Below, in pieces: positions 30,784-41,990 of a stretch of DNA of 64,000 nt. Made by a program: the position numbers and the translations under genes. The DNA lies in contig VSDK01025593.1 of NCBI GenBank assembly GCA_009767595.1, forward strand, positions 61,339-125,338, given 5' to 3'. The first letter of the stretch is position 1. Each line of letters opens with the position of its first letter. The notes under the pieces were generated by a model. The model made no database searches. It was not told where the DNA came from and was given only the letters and a program-made list of their open reading frames with translations. The stretch comes from Symbiodinium kawagutii. Taxonomy: Eukaryota; Sar; Dinophyceae; Suessiales; Symbiodiniaceae.

Positions 30784-31378
30784 GTCATGATTTTGAATGG
30801 CAACAGAGGTGATGGCATGTGTAATTATCAATGGAATCACTCCTACTGCACTTCCAATCTCTTCAGCTTCCAATCTCTTGAGGTGTTGGAAGGTAGGATT
30901 TCTTCACTGTTTGACTGTTTGATGGCAACCTTGTTTATCACTCGCGTAGGGCGGGAGAGTCCCGAGTCCTGAATCAAAAACTGTTCGAGGCAAATATGTC
31001 CGGATGATTTCATGATTCAGCTGCTTTGGGTCATGTTTGCCTAGATTCAGCTGTGAACCCTGAAGTTCAACTTGCCAATAAGCTACGTCCGTGAGGCCAC
31101 ACGGCTCAAGGGCTGAAGCTGGCTACTGCGATGACAACATTTGGACGAGATATGTTGTCCATATGCAACTGGATTGAATTCCCCCGAACCCAACATTTCA
31201 AGCGCAACTGTGATGGAATCATCGATGGGCTTTGTGAACTTTTCTGAGATGCATTACCATCCATAGGCTACGCACCTTTCTCTAGCATAAAAATCTTGAC
31301 CACCTTTCTGTAATAACCACTTTTCTACAACCCTGATCAACCACGATATTTTGTGTGGTGACGACCACCGTGCACATC

Positions 31379-31534
31379 ATGGCAACGGAATTGCTGGAGA
31401 AAGATCTGGAGGCCTGGCAAGACGCCAAGCTCTTCAGGGCTTGCAAGGATCTAGGGCGCGGCGCGGGGCACAGCACGGTGGTGCTGGTGGTGAACCAGCG
31501 GAGCCGCGTGTACATCATGCACGAGACCTTTCAG
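31379..31534 (+). CDS. Uncharacterised gene, exon 1
   Basis: From the ATG the reading is MATELLEKDLEAWQDAKLFR, then GRGAGHSTVVLVVNQRSRVY and IMHETFQ. GA donor at 31535. CAGGACGTC here is echoed by CAGGACATC at the next acceptor (33658-33666). Confidence 0.5.
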
Positions 31535-34500
31535 GACGTCACCAGCGGATGGTTCACCGGTTCACCAGGAAGCTGCCATAAATGGTGGGATAAATGCCAT
31601 GATGGTCGGGGTTCAACCAGTTGATGTTCACAGGGATTAATGCTGGGATACTGGCTGAACATCGGTTGATGATGGGCACGGTGAAATGATGCTTGTGAAA
31701 TCTTGTGAATGGCATTCAATGGCTGATTAGGGTGACGTGATAGTGGATGCAGATGCCAGGGAATGGGAGATCCATCGTTTTAAATTGCACTCAATTCAAC
31801 ACAAATAGTTGGTAACCTACTACCGATCACAGATGGGAAAGGGATTCTATTGAGTTTCCCACTAACTGTGTTTGATCGCAGCAAAACTCTCATTACAACC
31901 GGTTGTCAGTAATTATGCAGTTTTTGCATGGCTCGCCTCAGCTACTTGGGCAGGCAGTTTGCCCTGCCGCTGCATGGCTCGTGAAAGACGCCAGGAATGC
32001 GAAATGTTTGACGAGATCCATGGCATTGGAGTTCTCGAGGCACCTGGCAGCTCCCGCGGAGTGATAGATTCAGATGGAAGCATCTTCCCAAGTGCTATCA
32101 AGCGATTAGTTTGAATGGAAACTATCAACATATTCTGGAAAAGCTATCAGATATTACAATCCCGGAAACTGTTCCATAAAATGTATTAAAATGTTGATGC
32201 AATTGCATTTGTGAGACAAATAGTTTCTGGAGAACGTGCAGTGTTCTGTAGCTGCAATCGCATGGGGTCTTCTTGAGTCATGGATCATGGTACACTTCCG
32301 GGATTGCCGGGATGACCGTGCTACCCAGCCAAGGCATTGCTGGGCTCACAATGACAGCATGGATTTCTGTTGGCCAACTGCTGGCCCGTAGGGCAAACAA
32401 ATTGATTATAGAATCATAATTTATCAATGTTTATCATATGTTGCATTCAATTTCTGACGGGTTGACGGATTTGCACGCTCACCAAAGAAAGAATCAATGA
32501 AACTATATATATGACATGTTATGACTTGAAATCCCTTGATGTGGACCAAAGTAAAGCAACCCTCAAATGGAAAGCTGGATCAAGCAAAGATTTGAGATCA
32601 AATACTTTTGTTCAGTTCCCCCAATGGACCCCCCAAAAAAACACCGGATCAATCAACCGCTCGTCACGCCGCCAGGGCGACGTTCTATGCGAAGAGCCGT
32701 CCACTGCGACCGCCGCCACCGGTGCTCCAGTGTCTAGCAGCTTTCAGCTGCGGCAGCAGTACGTCTTTCGCGACAAGAACGAAGCAGGCATGCAAGGCGA
32801 CACTGGGCTGCGATGAAACGCCCTGACACAGTTCTAGTACAGCTTAGCAATAGTTGTTACAATCCTGGGTAAACCTGGTAAGCTTAGTTTATTAGCAATG
32901 TCACTATTTTATAATTCAATTTGAATTGAATTCGAATCAATGTGACTTCAACTCGAGACAACATTCAATGCCGAGAAATGAAATGCAAATTGCTTTCAAT
33001 TCATATCATCATTTGATCCTTTGGAATTCAATTTAAAGTGAATTAGTTCAATTCAAGCTGGTTTAAAGTTTAAAATTAAATTAACATTCATGCCTGAGAA
33101 CTTCAAGTCAAACTGATATCAGTTCAAATCAACCTTCAATCTTGTTGTACACTCTCAATAATTTTGTGGTTTCAACTATTCAGTGCCCAGGGTATATCTT
33201 GGCGATATTGTAAGCTAGTAGTAGCTAGTGTAGCTATACTTGTGTTATCAACCTTGCTAATCGAATCATTGATGGTTGTTGCTAATGATGACAACCTTAA
33301 GCAACCAACCACCACTTAGAATAGTTCCTAGTGGTTGCTACTTAAGGTTCTTGGTATTTAAGCTTGTTACTAGTACTAGCCATTTCGGGGAACTATGATA
33401 GTAACCACTATTAATCAATACTATTGGATACTATTGGATACCATGATGGATACCATCAGCCATGGATACTATTCATCAACCTCTATTCATCAATACTATT
33501 GGATACTATTGGACTATTGGATACCACTGTTCATGATGAATAGTGGTTACTATCATAGTTGATTCTATAGGTTAACAATAGTCAATCGATAGCTGTTCTC
33601 GATATTGGATACCACCGTTAAGATTCTTGATGGTCCCCCTCCCATGGCTTGTTCGCTCAGGACATCATCGAGGAGGGTGAGGAGCCCGTGGACGCTGACT
33701 ATGGCATCGAGGTCCGTGAGCGGCTGCTGAGCATCAGCGACGGCTGGATGGCGGCGGCGGACAGCTTGTCAGGCTGGGATGGAAGGGTGGCTGAGCGCTG
33801 GGTGGTTGAGGATGTATCAACTTAGATGGCTTCAGTGGCTACTAGTGGCTAATATGTCAATAATAGTGGATATCAATAATCATAGTCATCATAGTTGATA
33901 ATTGTAGCTAATCGTGGCTTATTTCAATAGTAGTTGATATGACAAATGGTGGCCTAGTGGCTTTTATTCTCAACAGTGGCTTAGTTGAGGATGGTGGTTG
34001 ATAAGAACTCATGGGGTTGATAGTGATCAATAGTTGCGGCTGCGTGAGTGGCTATTCATCCATGGGTGGTGGCTTAGCGGCTTATAGTGATTAACAGCTG
34101 ATGGCCACTAAGCCAATAGTGATGACACACATGGCTGACACTAGTGCGCAATAGTGGTTTTTAGTTCATGGCCCATATTCCAGTTGGTAGTTGATAACTC
34201 ATGGTGAATGATGGTCACTGAGGTTGCTAGGAACTATGAGTACTATAGGGGTAGCTACTTTCAATGCTTCCGAGTGAAAAGGGGTTGAAAGTGATAATCA
34301 AGAGAGAGAGAGAGGTGGATGTTTTGTCAAATATGCAGAGGGTTGCTTGTAAGGTAGGAAGCCACCTTGGGTATGGATTAAAAACAAGCGATATCTTGCT
34401 GTATTTTGCTTTTAGATCTTGAGAATCCATGCGAATTTGCTCACAGACGAGGTCGTATTTTTTACAGTCTTAGCTCCTGAGTAGGTTTCAACCTCGCTCG

Positions 34501-37500
34501 CGGAGGGCTGCTACTCAAAACGACAACCTTGAAGGGGTGTGGATCATTACGTGATGGCGGAATCAGAATCCGGCGTGGCAATTTACTTGACCTATGTTGG
34601 CCTCCAGGCTCACCAGACGGTGATTTTGTTGCTATATGCGGCATTTTGGTGGCGTGAGCCCTGTTGGGCAGACTATCGCATTTTCTGACCCATTCTGGTG
34701 TGGTGGTTTCTCAAACTAGGGGTGCCCGAAATATCCCCAAATCATCCACTATTAATCACTTACAGTAATAGACAGTAATAAACCAACCATTTTTGGGGGT
34801 TCTGAATTTTAAGAAACCACCATGTCACACCTTCCGATCAGGTCAGGCTTTGCATTTGTCAGACGTGGGAAGCTGCCTGCGCGGCATGTTTGCCAACGAA
34901 GGGTGGACCTTGACTCTGCCGCAGCATGGAGACAGCTTCATCCTGTCACACCAGGAGAGCAAGCCACTGCTCATATATGCTGCCATTGCGGATGTTTCTC
35001 TTTGAAACGCATGGTTGAATCATGGTGAAGCAGCCAATTACTTGACATTCTATCATTGTTCCATGCTTGATTGAAGTCCATCGCTTGCCTGGTTTGAGCA
35101 GGAAAGGAGAATTTGCATTCAAGGGACGATGCCCTTGGAGCCGAAAGGATGCTCGGACAACAGGTTTTGAGCCACTTGCTGGGTGGAAAGCAGATGTGAT
35201 TGCTGATGTTTCCAGTGGATTTTATTGGATTCTGTAGTTTCATGGGTTTCAAAAGGTCTTTGCTGGATTCACTGATTTGACGGATCCCTAAACAAAACAA
35301 ACTGTTCATTGGGATCCAGTTGACCATTCAAAGATCGCCCCATTTGGAACTGCAAGGGTTCGAATGGGTTTCATAGTTTTGTTTCCTTCCGCCGCCTGGG
35401 CTGATTACAGCCCTTCAAGCATATCGAGCAGACTCAAGACATGCCAGCAAAGCTCATGTTTTCGTTGGTTGATGTATGTGAGGTTTCACACATTCCAGCG
35501 ATTATTGTTGATCATAATTTGCTCATTACGCAGTCTGAGATTCCACTCAAATGATCAGAGCAAGCGAAATGGGGATGTTCTTTGATGCCCTTGCTTTTCC
35601 ACATTCAGACGCTTCCGCCTTAAGATTACATAATTTTCAGACATGAAATCAACAAAATCAACCCACTTCTTTGTGGTCAGTGCTAGGTCCTGATGAACCT
35701 GTAAAAACTTGCTGGTTGGTGGTTCCAAACATTTTTTATTTTCCCTAGTAATCATTAGCAAATGGTTGGTTGACTAATATTTATTCCCTGGGGTTGAAAC
35801 TATCAGCCAGCTAGTAACGGCCTAAAGACTGGTTGACAATAAATGGCTATGGGTCTATATTTAGCATCAATCATGGGGGACAACAACCAACGATAATATA
35901 GGGAAAACAATGGTTAATGATTTTTCCTCAGGGGTACAGGGTTTTGACACAGGCCCAAATGATTACCGACCACATTATAGCTACTGATTCAAAGTGGCTT
36001 ATGCTGGTCAATAATGATGGTTGTTCATCAGAACAGCAGGAAGTAACTAATGATCAGTCAGAGATTTGATTCATCATAGTGAACGAGTAAAAGCCACTAT
36101 TTGCAAGTTAGATCCTCATCATCATAGTACCAATAAACACAACGATAAAACAATGATAATGACAACAATAATAACAATAATGGTAACCATAATAACAATA
36201 ATGATAACAACAATAAATAACAATAATAACAGCAACAAATAACAAAAATAACGGCAACAATGATAACAATGATAATAATAGTAGTAGCAATAGTAATAAT
36301 AAGACTCATGATGGTCAACCAGAATAGTAGGAACTCCAGTAGCTGCAAGTGGCACTGTTTTTAGCTGCTGGCATCCTTGCTGCTCAGGGGCAATGATTGT
36401 GATGATTGATTGCGTTTGAACTTGATCAACAATGACGAACAACTAAATGTATTGAGCAACCATCTTATGGTGGATGATTGTTGGATGTATTGTTAATTAG
36501 TAGTTGATGATTCTTGTTGATCATAATCAACAGTACTGATAATCATTCATAAGCAGCTTGGCTAAACTGCTGATCATCAGCATTTATTGATCAGGAGAAT
36601 CAATCTCTGAAAATCAGCTGATTATCCGCAGTCAATCAGCCATTGAGTCTTGGCAAGTACTGATAGTCACACATTCTGCCCCACAAATCTGAACATGATG
36701 ATTGGCTTCGCTTCCAGGCGTTACTTCGCCGGAGGCAAACTAATTGAGAACACTAACTACCATATTTCTATTGTTTGCTGTTAGTGACGCTGTACTACAG
36801 CAATTGCACAATGCGATCAATAGTTGCAGAATGTTGTAGATACTAGCTGTTGACCATGCTGCTGACAAACTATCTGTATTTATGTTATGTTTGAAAGCAT
36901 CAGTTAGCATTGGCCTAGTTATAGCAGCTAATGCTATCATTTCAGTCATCGTCTTCACAAATACAAAAACTATCATTGAAAGCAGCTGATGCTAACCAGC
37001 TATTGATAACGATAAGTCATTGATGTTATCATTGGCTGCTGCCGAGGATGCGATGATGGCGTGGAGCTCCGGGGCATGATCGCCGACACCCTTTACCTGG
37101 AGGGCCCACGGCGGGAGACATCTGAGAAGCCAATCATTGCCACTTGGTACTTGGATGATGAGAAGGCAGCATCAGCTTGTGAGTGGGTAGTTGTAATCAA
37201 AAGCTATTTGTTATCAGGATGCGCATGATGGATTGATTTTGCTAGTTAGTATAGGTAAAATAGTACAGTAGTGGCCTTTGATTGTCATTATCCATAACCA
37301 CGGGTTGTTACATTTTTTTGGTGATACACACGTAGTTCATTACACAATTACATCATTGTTGATCATGACAACTTTCGAGTCAACACAATCAACTAAATCA
37401 GTTAACTACAGTCAATAACCGTGGGTTCACAAACGACCTGGTGTTATGGCATGGTATACCGGTGATCCCCCGATACCTGCAAAGAACATGAGGACATGCG

Positions 37501-40500
37501 CACCAAAAGATGTTTTTGGAGGCGTCGGAGTGCCGATTGAAGTTGTGCTAGACACCAAAGCCATCCAAGGCCAGACTTTTTTTCCGTGGAAATATGCACA
37601 TTTGATACCCGAGAGGCAAATATCAAGAAAAAACACAAGTTTATGAAGAGCTAGTGGTAGATCCAGAAGTCCAACAATAAATAGCTTGTGTAGATCCTAT
37701 TGTGATTTGCCGCTAAAGATCCCACTCTGACCTTTTGAATTGCCAATGGCAAGGTCTATAGAGCTTCCCAACTGGACCTTCCATCGTTTTCTTTTAGATT
37801 GTTAGGTCCAGGTGATTGTGGGTATGTTTTCTGCATGATTTCCTATGAATCTAACAACTGTTATTAACTGTTATTGGGGTTACTTCTGGTTATTAATGGT
37901 TGTTAGGAAGTTCTTAGTGAAGGATAATGGCTGTTAATGTTTGATATGTTTGATAACAGTTGTTTGTTGAGCTATCCGTTGACAATCTTAAGCAACAGTA
38001 ATGGTTGGGAACCAGAAATGGCCATAGCAACAAAAACAATGTAACCTCATTATTGTTGAGGCTATTTCTGATTCCTAACCATTGTTTGACATGAACCTCC
38101 CATTAACATTCATATTTGTTGATACAAAAAGAACAACTTGTTGCAGGATCCGCGTTTGTCGGCAGGAGCCCCAGGCGGATGCTATTTCAAACTGTAGGAA
38201 ACTGAATGCTGGCCGGAAGATACTGTTGCGACTCCCCACCAAGTCTGTACCATCATTGACTGTTGATTTGTTTTGTTTTGGGAATGCTTGAGAGAAGTAT
38301 GTTTGTGATATTGACAATATTTCTGATAATATTTACCAATATTGCCAATGTCTTTGATATGCCATTTTTTCAAAGCACTGTGAGTTTGCTGTTCGTGGTT
38401 TTCACCATCCTTTTGGAACCCTCTCCCAGTCACTTTGCGGCCGAGGCCAAGTTGGATCCTGCGTATGACACTGTGCTGCTTGCTTTTGATGGTGAGGAAC
38501 CCATCCATTTGCGAAGGAACCCGCAGGATCGAGACCCCGTGCAATCCGTTCGCCAAGTGTTTGCACATTTGAATCTGCAGATTTAGGTGTTTCATGGTGT
38601 TTCTCAAAAAAGGAGACCCCTAAATCATCCATTAATACTCATTTTTAGTAAAAAATCAACCATTTTGGGGTACCCCTATTTTGAGAAACCACCATTTAAA
38701 GAAAAACTTCCGGCGAGACTTGGGCGGTGATCTTTACTCCTTGAGCTTCAAGGAGCGTCGCTGAATTTTTTGTCAGAGAGGTTGTAGATTTGTGTTTTCA
38801 CAGGTCCATGGTTTTGGCTCATATTTGCCGATGTCGGTGGCATTCAAGGGCGGTTTGCATATCGAAGGCATGTCAAAGGCACGTGTCTGCCGGCTTGAAG
38901 CGAAGTGATCTTTGGATCATGGCATGAATGGGAAAAAAGGAGCTGGGCAGAGTGCCATTAACTTTTTTCCATTTAATGAACTTTTGACAACACCGCACTT
39001 ACAAGTGGAATGATATTGCAAATCTGCATTGAATCAAACAACTTGTTTTTTTTGCATTTGTGTGCTATTAGTGGAGGCTTTTCGCGTTTAAAATCCTTGG
39101 TCGGCTCTGACAATCATGGTGGCTAGACGGATGGCCAGGTCGGGCAACTAGCATTCACCAGCAATCAGCCATGATACACCACCACACAGCGTCGGTGAGC
39201 GGGAAAAGACCCTAGGAACCAACGAGCCAAGAAGTGGAACTTGCTTTTGAGTCGCCTCCTAATCCAACAGCGTGACTGTGATGAAGAGAGATTGCTAAGT
39301 ATCCATTTATCAGCCATGGATGGCCATGTTTCCAACCATTTGAAGGTAGCCATGGAGAGAAAGTGGACAATCTTTTGCTTCGAATCTCATCTCTTGGGTT
39401 TGGTGATGCCCCAGTGTCCCAAACTCAGTATTCGCATGATTCCCAGCAAAACTCAACCCCTATAGATAGATATCCATTGTTTCATGTGCCATCCCTAAAT
39501 GATTGAGGATATCCATATGGCTACCCCTGCCTCCTTCTAGGGCTTTTATCCCTATCATACGTCACCTGGGGAGACATGGTGGAGACATGGGTAGACATGG
39601 GTAGATTCGTTGGTTCCAACCCCCAAGGTGGTCCGGAGCAGGGGGGGGAGCCCAGCTCACTTCCCAGGCGCCGTTGCTCATCATGCGCCTCTTACGTTTG
39701 CTGCTGATCCCCGCTGCTGGGCCCTTCGACCCGGCCGAGGTGCACCGCTTGGGAACCCCATGGGATCGTTGAAGGAGGCACCTCCCAAGGATATGGAGCT
39801 GCTATGGCCATGACTTCTGACAAAGCTTCGCCCACAGCATAGACGGTGGGGTTCCCTGGTTGTAAGTTGGTTCATATGCCGTTGAATTATAGTGATATTT
39901 TCCATAAGTGGTAGTTAGTGATAATCCAACTTAGCTGACTAGGGGGTCCCACCTTGTAGTTTATTCCTGGTCCGTGAAAACAACCTGAAACAACAACTAT
40001 ACTTCAACATTATTAGTAAGTGTAGTCAGAAACCTGCAACACGCACAAGCAGAGGATTTACCCCTGTCCAAGTGAGAAGTTTGCCATTGGGCCCACATAC
40101 CTCCACACTCGCGATTCTAGGTTTGTCTTTTGATATTTTTAGATTACTTTCTACCTGGTCCGCAAGATTGCCAACGATGGATGATTTACGTGTGCCTGAT
40201 TTTATGTCACATTTGTTCACATGTTTCGGTCCGCATGTTGAAGACCCAAGCGCCTACTGCAGGCTCCCAAAATCATTTTTGTTCACACTACAGCAGCCAT
40301 CGTTGTCCAACAAAACACTTACAGTATAAGATTCGTAAAACCACACAAAAACCATCATTTTCCTTCAATCAACTGCCAATCAACCGTTGCTTAACCACCA
40401 CAAAACCATCGTTTCCCATACAAGCCAATTAAAACCCATATATATATATAATATTACTATAAAACCACCATGAAACCACCATCCAACCACCATAAAACCG

Positions 40501-41990
40501 CCGTCTGACCACCATAAAGCCACCATGAAAACACCATCTAACCACCATAAAACCGCCATGAAACTACTGTTTTCCATGACTTCACCCCTTCGTCGCCCTG
40601 GTTTCATCCCTCCAGGCGCACAACGCCATGGCACGCGCTGCTGCGGACTTCGCCACCGGCCGCGCGGCCGCGCCCGACAAGGATGGCACCTGGCAGCGCT
40701 TGTGAAAGGGGACGTGCTGCGCGTGCTCGGCGCAGGTCATAGGTCAGGATCAGCTGCAGCTATCCATAAACTTTGTTTGCTAACAAATTATTTTGGGTTA
40801 TAAAAATGATTGATGATTGCTAATCATCCAAAGCTGGCTAGATAGATTTACAAATGATTTTTGGTTTTCAGAAAACATGTTTGGTTGATAATGGGTCCAA
40901 AGTATATGGCCGCCCTAGTTGCAATTGAGTGTTTGTGGGCTAGATGGATTTATACATCTTCTAATCAGCGTTTCCGCAGGGGATCTACAAGGCACCAAGC
41001 CTATTTGGATGCAATTCTGGGTAGAAAGACGCTTATTATGTGTAGCTAACTATGCTTCTGATGGACATTGCGGGGCCAATATTTGCCACCCCCGGCTGCT
41101 ATGACTCATGACATCTATGACTATGGCTGTGTGCATGGCTTGAGCTTGGTGGAGTATTGATACCAGTCATGATGGAAAGGATGGAGATCAAACCAAAGTT
41201 GTTGTCCCTGGCTTCGGTACTTAAATTCATTCGTTGGGCAGAGCCATATTCCCAAACCGTGTGTTGGTTGAATTCTGCTTGGTGAGCTGTGGCCAACAGT
41301 GGCGATTGTTCAATACCCACCATTGCGCTAAAGACATTTGTAGAATGGTGGTTGTTTTTGCCGCTGTTGTTGTTGTTGTTGTTGTTGTTGTTGCTGCTCT
41401 TGCTTTAGTACTACTGATGTCGTTGCTGTTCTTTGTTGAGAGGTGGTAGAGGTAGAGGTAGGGGTAGTAGTAGCAACAATAGTTTTAGGAGGGAACTAGC
41501 TGGAAGAGAAAGAACATCGAAGAACCAAACATGAACAGCCAAGGATCTGCGGTTCAGACCTCCTCCATTCGGAATGCCTGAAGTAGCTGGAAGTCAGCCA
41601 CCTGACTGGCCGCGCGTGGCTCAAGGGCCGGGCCCGTGCACCTCCCGGACGTGCAGCGGAGCGAAGCATCGGCGCGCCATGGCCACGTGTATGGCACCTC
41701 CCTGGCTTGGGGCCTTGGGCTGGTGAGTGTTAACGATGGCTTCGTGAGGAGTCAATGATGTTTGGTTCAGAGTTGAATGACTGATGGTATGGTTGCTAGA
41801 TGCTACTAGATGTTAATCATACAATGATAAGTATGGTTAGCTATGGTTCTTGGATGTTACTAGATGGCCCACAAGTAGTGATTGCTATCCGCAACTCCCC
41901 GGATCTCCAGGCCCAGCCAGCGCCGCTCCAACGGCACCGGCTCGGAGCGGCACAGCGCCCTGGCGCGCATGCGCCAGCGCCGGGACACCC
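31379..41990 (+). CDS. Uncharacterised multi-exon protein
   Basis: Seven GC-rich exons join in consistent phase: 31379-31534, 33661-33772, 37047-37165, 39668-39739, 40616-40701, 41626-41722 and 41921 to about 41990. Features of the reading are an acidic segment (EEGEEPVDADYG), a hydrophobic stretch LLIMRLLRLLLIPAAG in the fourth exon and an Ala-rich segment. I do not recognise the family and give no function. Donors are GA, GC, GC, GT, GT and GT. The first exon may start at the ATG at 31379 or be internal. The last exon could instead lead into the phosphorylase N-terminus, since no clear stop or start separates them. Confidence 0.45.
31535..33660 (+). other. Intron 1 of the uncharacterised gene
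   Basis: Mostly unique AT-rich sequence; 33380-33600 has TGGATACTATTGGATAC tandem words. A GC-rich block at 32640-32820 is open but is not required by phase and has no motif. Confidence 0.4.
33661..33772 (+). CDS. Uncharacterised gene, exon 2
   Basis: Acceptor GCTCAG ends at 33660. The reading is DIIEEGEEPVDADYGIEVRE then RLLSISDGWMAAADSLS. GC donor at 33773, one base carried over. Confidence 0.55.
34703..34823. mobile_element. MITE-like element, family 1
   Basis: The arms GTGGTTTCTCAAACTAGGGG (left) and TTTTAAGAAACCACCAT (right) are inverted copies. The middle AAATCATCCACTATTAATC and AATAAACCAACCATTTT match the other copies. Confidence 0.7.
35711..35812. mobile_element. MITE-like element, family 2
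   Basis: Left GCTGGTTGGTGGTTCCAAAC, right GGGTTGAAACTATCAGCCAG, with the shared interior TTTTATTTTCCCTAGTAATC and AAATGGTTGGTTGACTAATA. Confidence 0.75.
36130..36300 (+). repeat. Imperfect AAT/AAC trinucleotide tract
   Basis: Dense ATAATAACAATAATGATAAC variants over about 170 bases. Confidence 0.75.
37047..37165 (+). CDS. Uncharacterised gene, exon 3
   Basis: Acceptor GCCGAG ends at 37046. With the carried base it reads GCDDGVELRGMIADTLYLEG, then RRETSEKPIIATWYLDDEK. GC donor at 37166, phase 0. Confidence 0.5.
37166..39667 (+). other. Intron 3 of the uncharacterised gene
   Basis: It contains a family-1 element (38594-38695). The open frame 38263-38586 is AT-mixed and has no motif. The rest shows no coding signal. 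Confidence 0.4.
38594..38695. mobile_element. MITE-like element, family 1
   Basis: The right arm (38668-38694) is the exact reverse complement of the left arm of the copy at 61427-61453. Its own left arm GGTGTTTCTCAAAAAAGGAG is slightly diverged. The middle AAATCATCCATTAATA is shared. Confidence 0.8.
39668..39739 (+). CDS. Uncharacterised gene, possible exon 4
   Basis: Acceptor TTCCCAG ends at 39667 and GT donor (GAG/GTGCAC) is at 39740. The 24 codons read APLLIMRLLRLLLIPAAGPF then DPAE. Length is a multiple of three and both flanking exons are phase 0, so it is optional. Confidence 0.4.
39842..39960. mobile_element. MITE-like element, family 3 (diverged)
   Basis: The right end CTAGGGGGTCCCACCTTGTAGT (last 22 bases) and left end GGTGGGGTTCCCTGG are inverted. 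Internal TAAGTTGGTTCATATG and CATAAGTGGTAGTTAGTGAT match the copies at 45612 and 49361. Confidence 0.6.
40330..40615 (+). repeat. AAACCACCAT-type tract before exon 5
   Basis: About 240 bases of AAACCACC, ACCATAAAACC and AACCATCG words, with a (TA)n run at 40441-40450, end close to the acceptor at 40615. Confidence 0.6.
40616..40701 (+). CDS. Uncharacterised gene, exon 5
   Basis: Acceptor CCTCCAG ends at 40615. The reading is AHNAMARAAADFATGRAAAP then DKDGTWQR. GT donor (GTGAAAG) at 40702; two bases carry over and are completed by G at 41626. Confidence 0.5.
40702..41625 (+). other. Intron 5 of the uncharacterised gene
   Basis: It contains a (TTG)n array at 41366-41393. No coding signal was seen. 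Confidence 0.4.
41366..41393 (+). repeat. (GTT)n microsatellite
   Basis: About nine GTT units. Confidence 0.85.
41626..41722 (+). CDS. Uncharacterised gene, exon 6
   Basis: Acceptor GCTCAAG ends at 41625. The reading is AGPVHLPDVQRSEASARHGH then VYGTSLAWGLGL. GT donor (CTG/GTGAGT) at 41723, phase 0. Confidence 0.5.
41921..41990 (+). CDS. Uncharacterised gene, possible exon 7
   Basis: Phase 0 from an acceptor at 41920 gives RRSNGTGSERHSALARMRQR then RDTRG. GC donors follow at about 41995. Other acceptors nearby (41910) give different frames, so the reading is uncertain. Confidence 0.35.

Larger units (their letters stand above)
33773..37046 (+). other. Intron 2 of the uncharacterised gene
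   Basis: It starts with AGTGGCTAATA, TAGTGGCTTA words (33830-34220). It then has a family-1 element (34703-34823), a family-2 element (35711-35812) and an imperfect AAT/AAC trinucleotide tract (36130-36300). No exon is needed by phase. Confidence 0.45.

Noticed and set aside
32511-32826. Overlapping open frames in a GC-rich block
   Set aside because: Not required by the phase between exons at 31379 and 33661; no motif in either frame.
34793-35028. Open frames just after a family-1 element
   Set aside because: Protein-like in two frames, which argues for chance; exons 33661 and 37047 join in phase without it.
38263-38586. 107-codon open frame ending next to a family-1 element
   Set aside because: A fairly protein-like segment (DTVLLAFDGEEPIHLRRN) but no clear splice sites and no fit with the neighbouring exons; could be revisited with transcripts.
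38805-38830. TTTTGGCTCA resembling the 3' part of a dinoflagellate spliced leader
   Set aside because: Only about ten bases match, it is not followed by CAAG, and the upstream half is absent.
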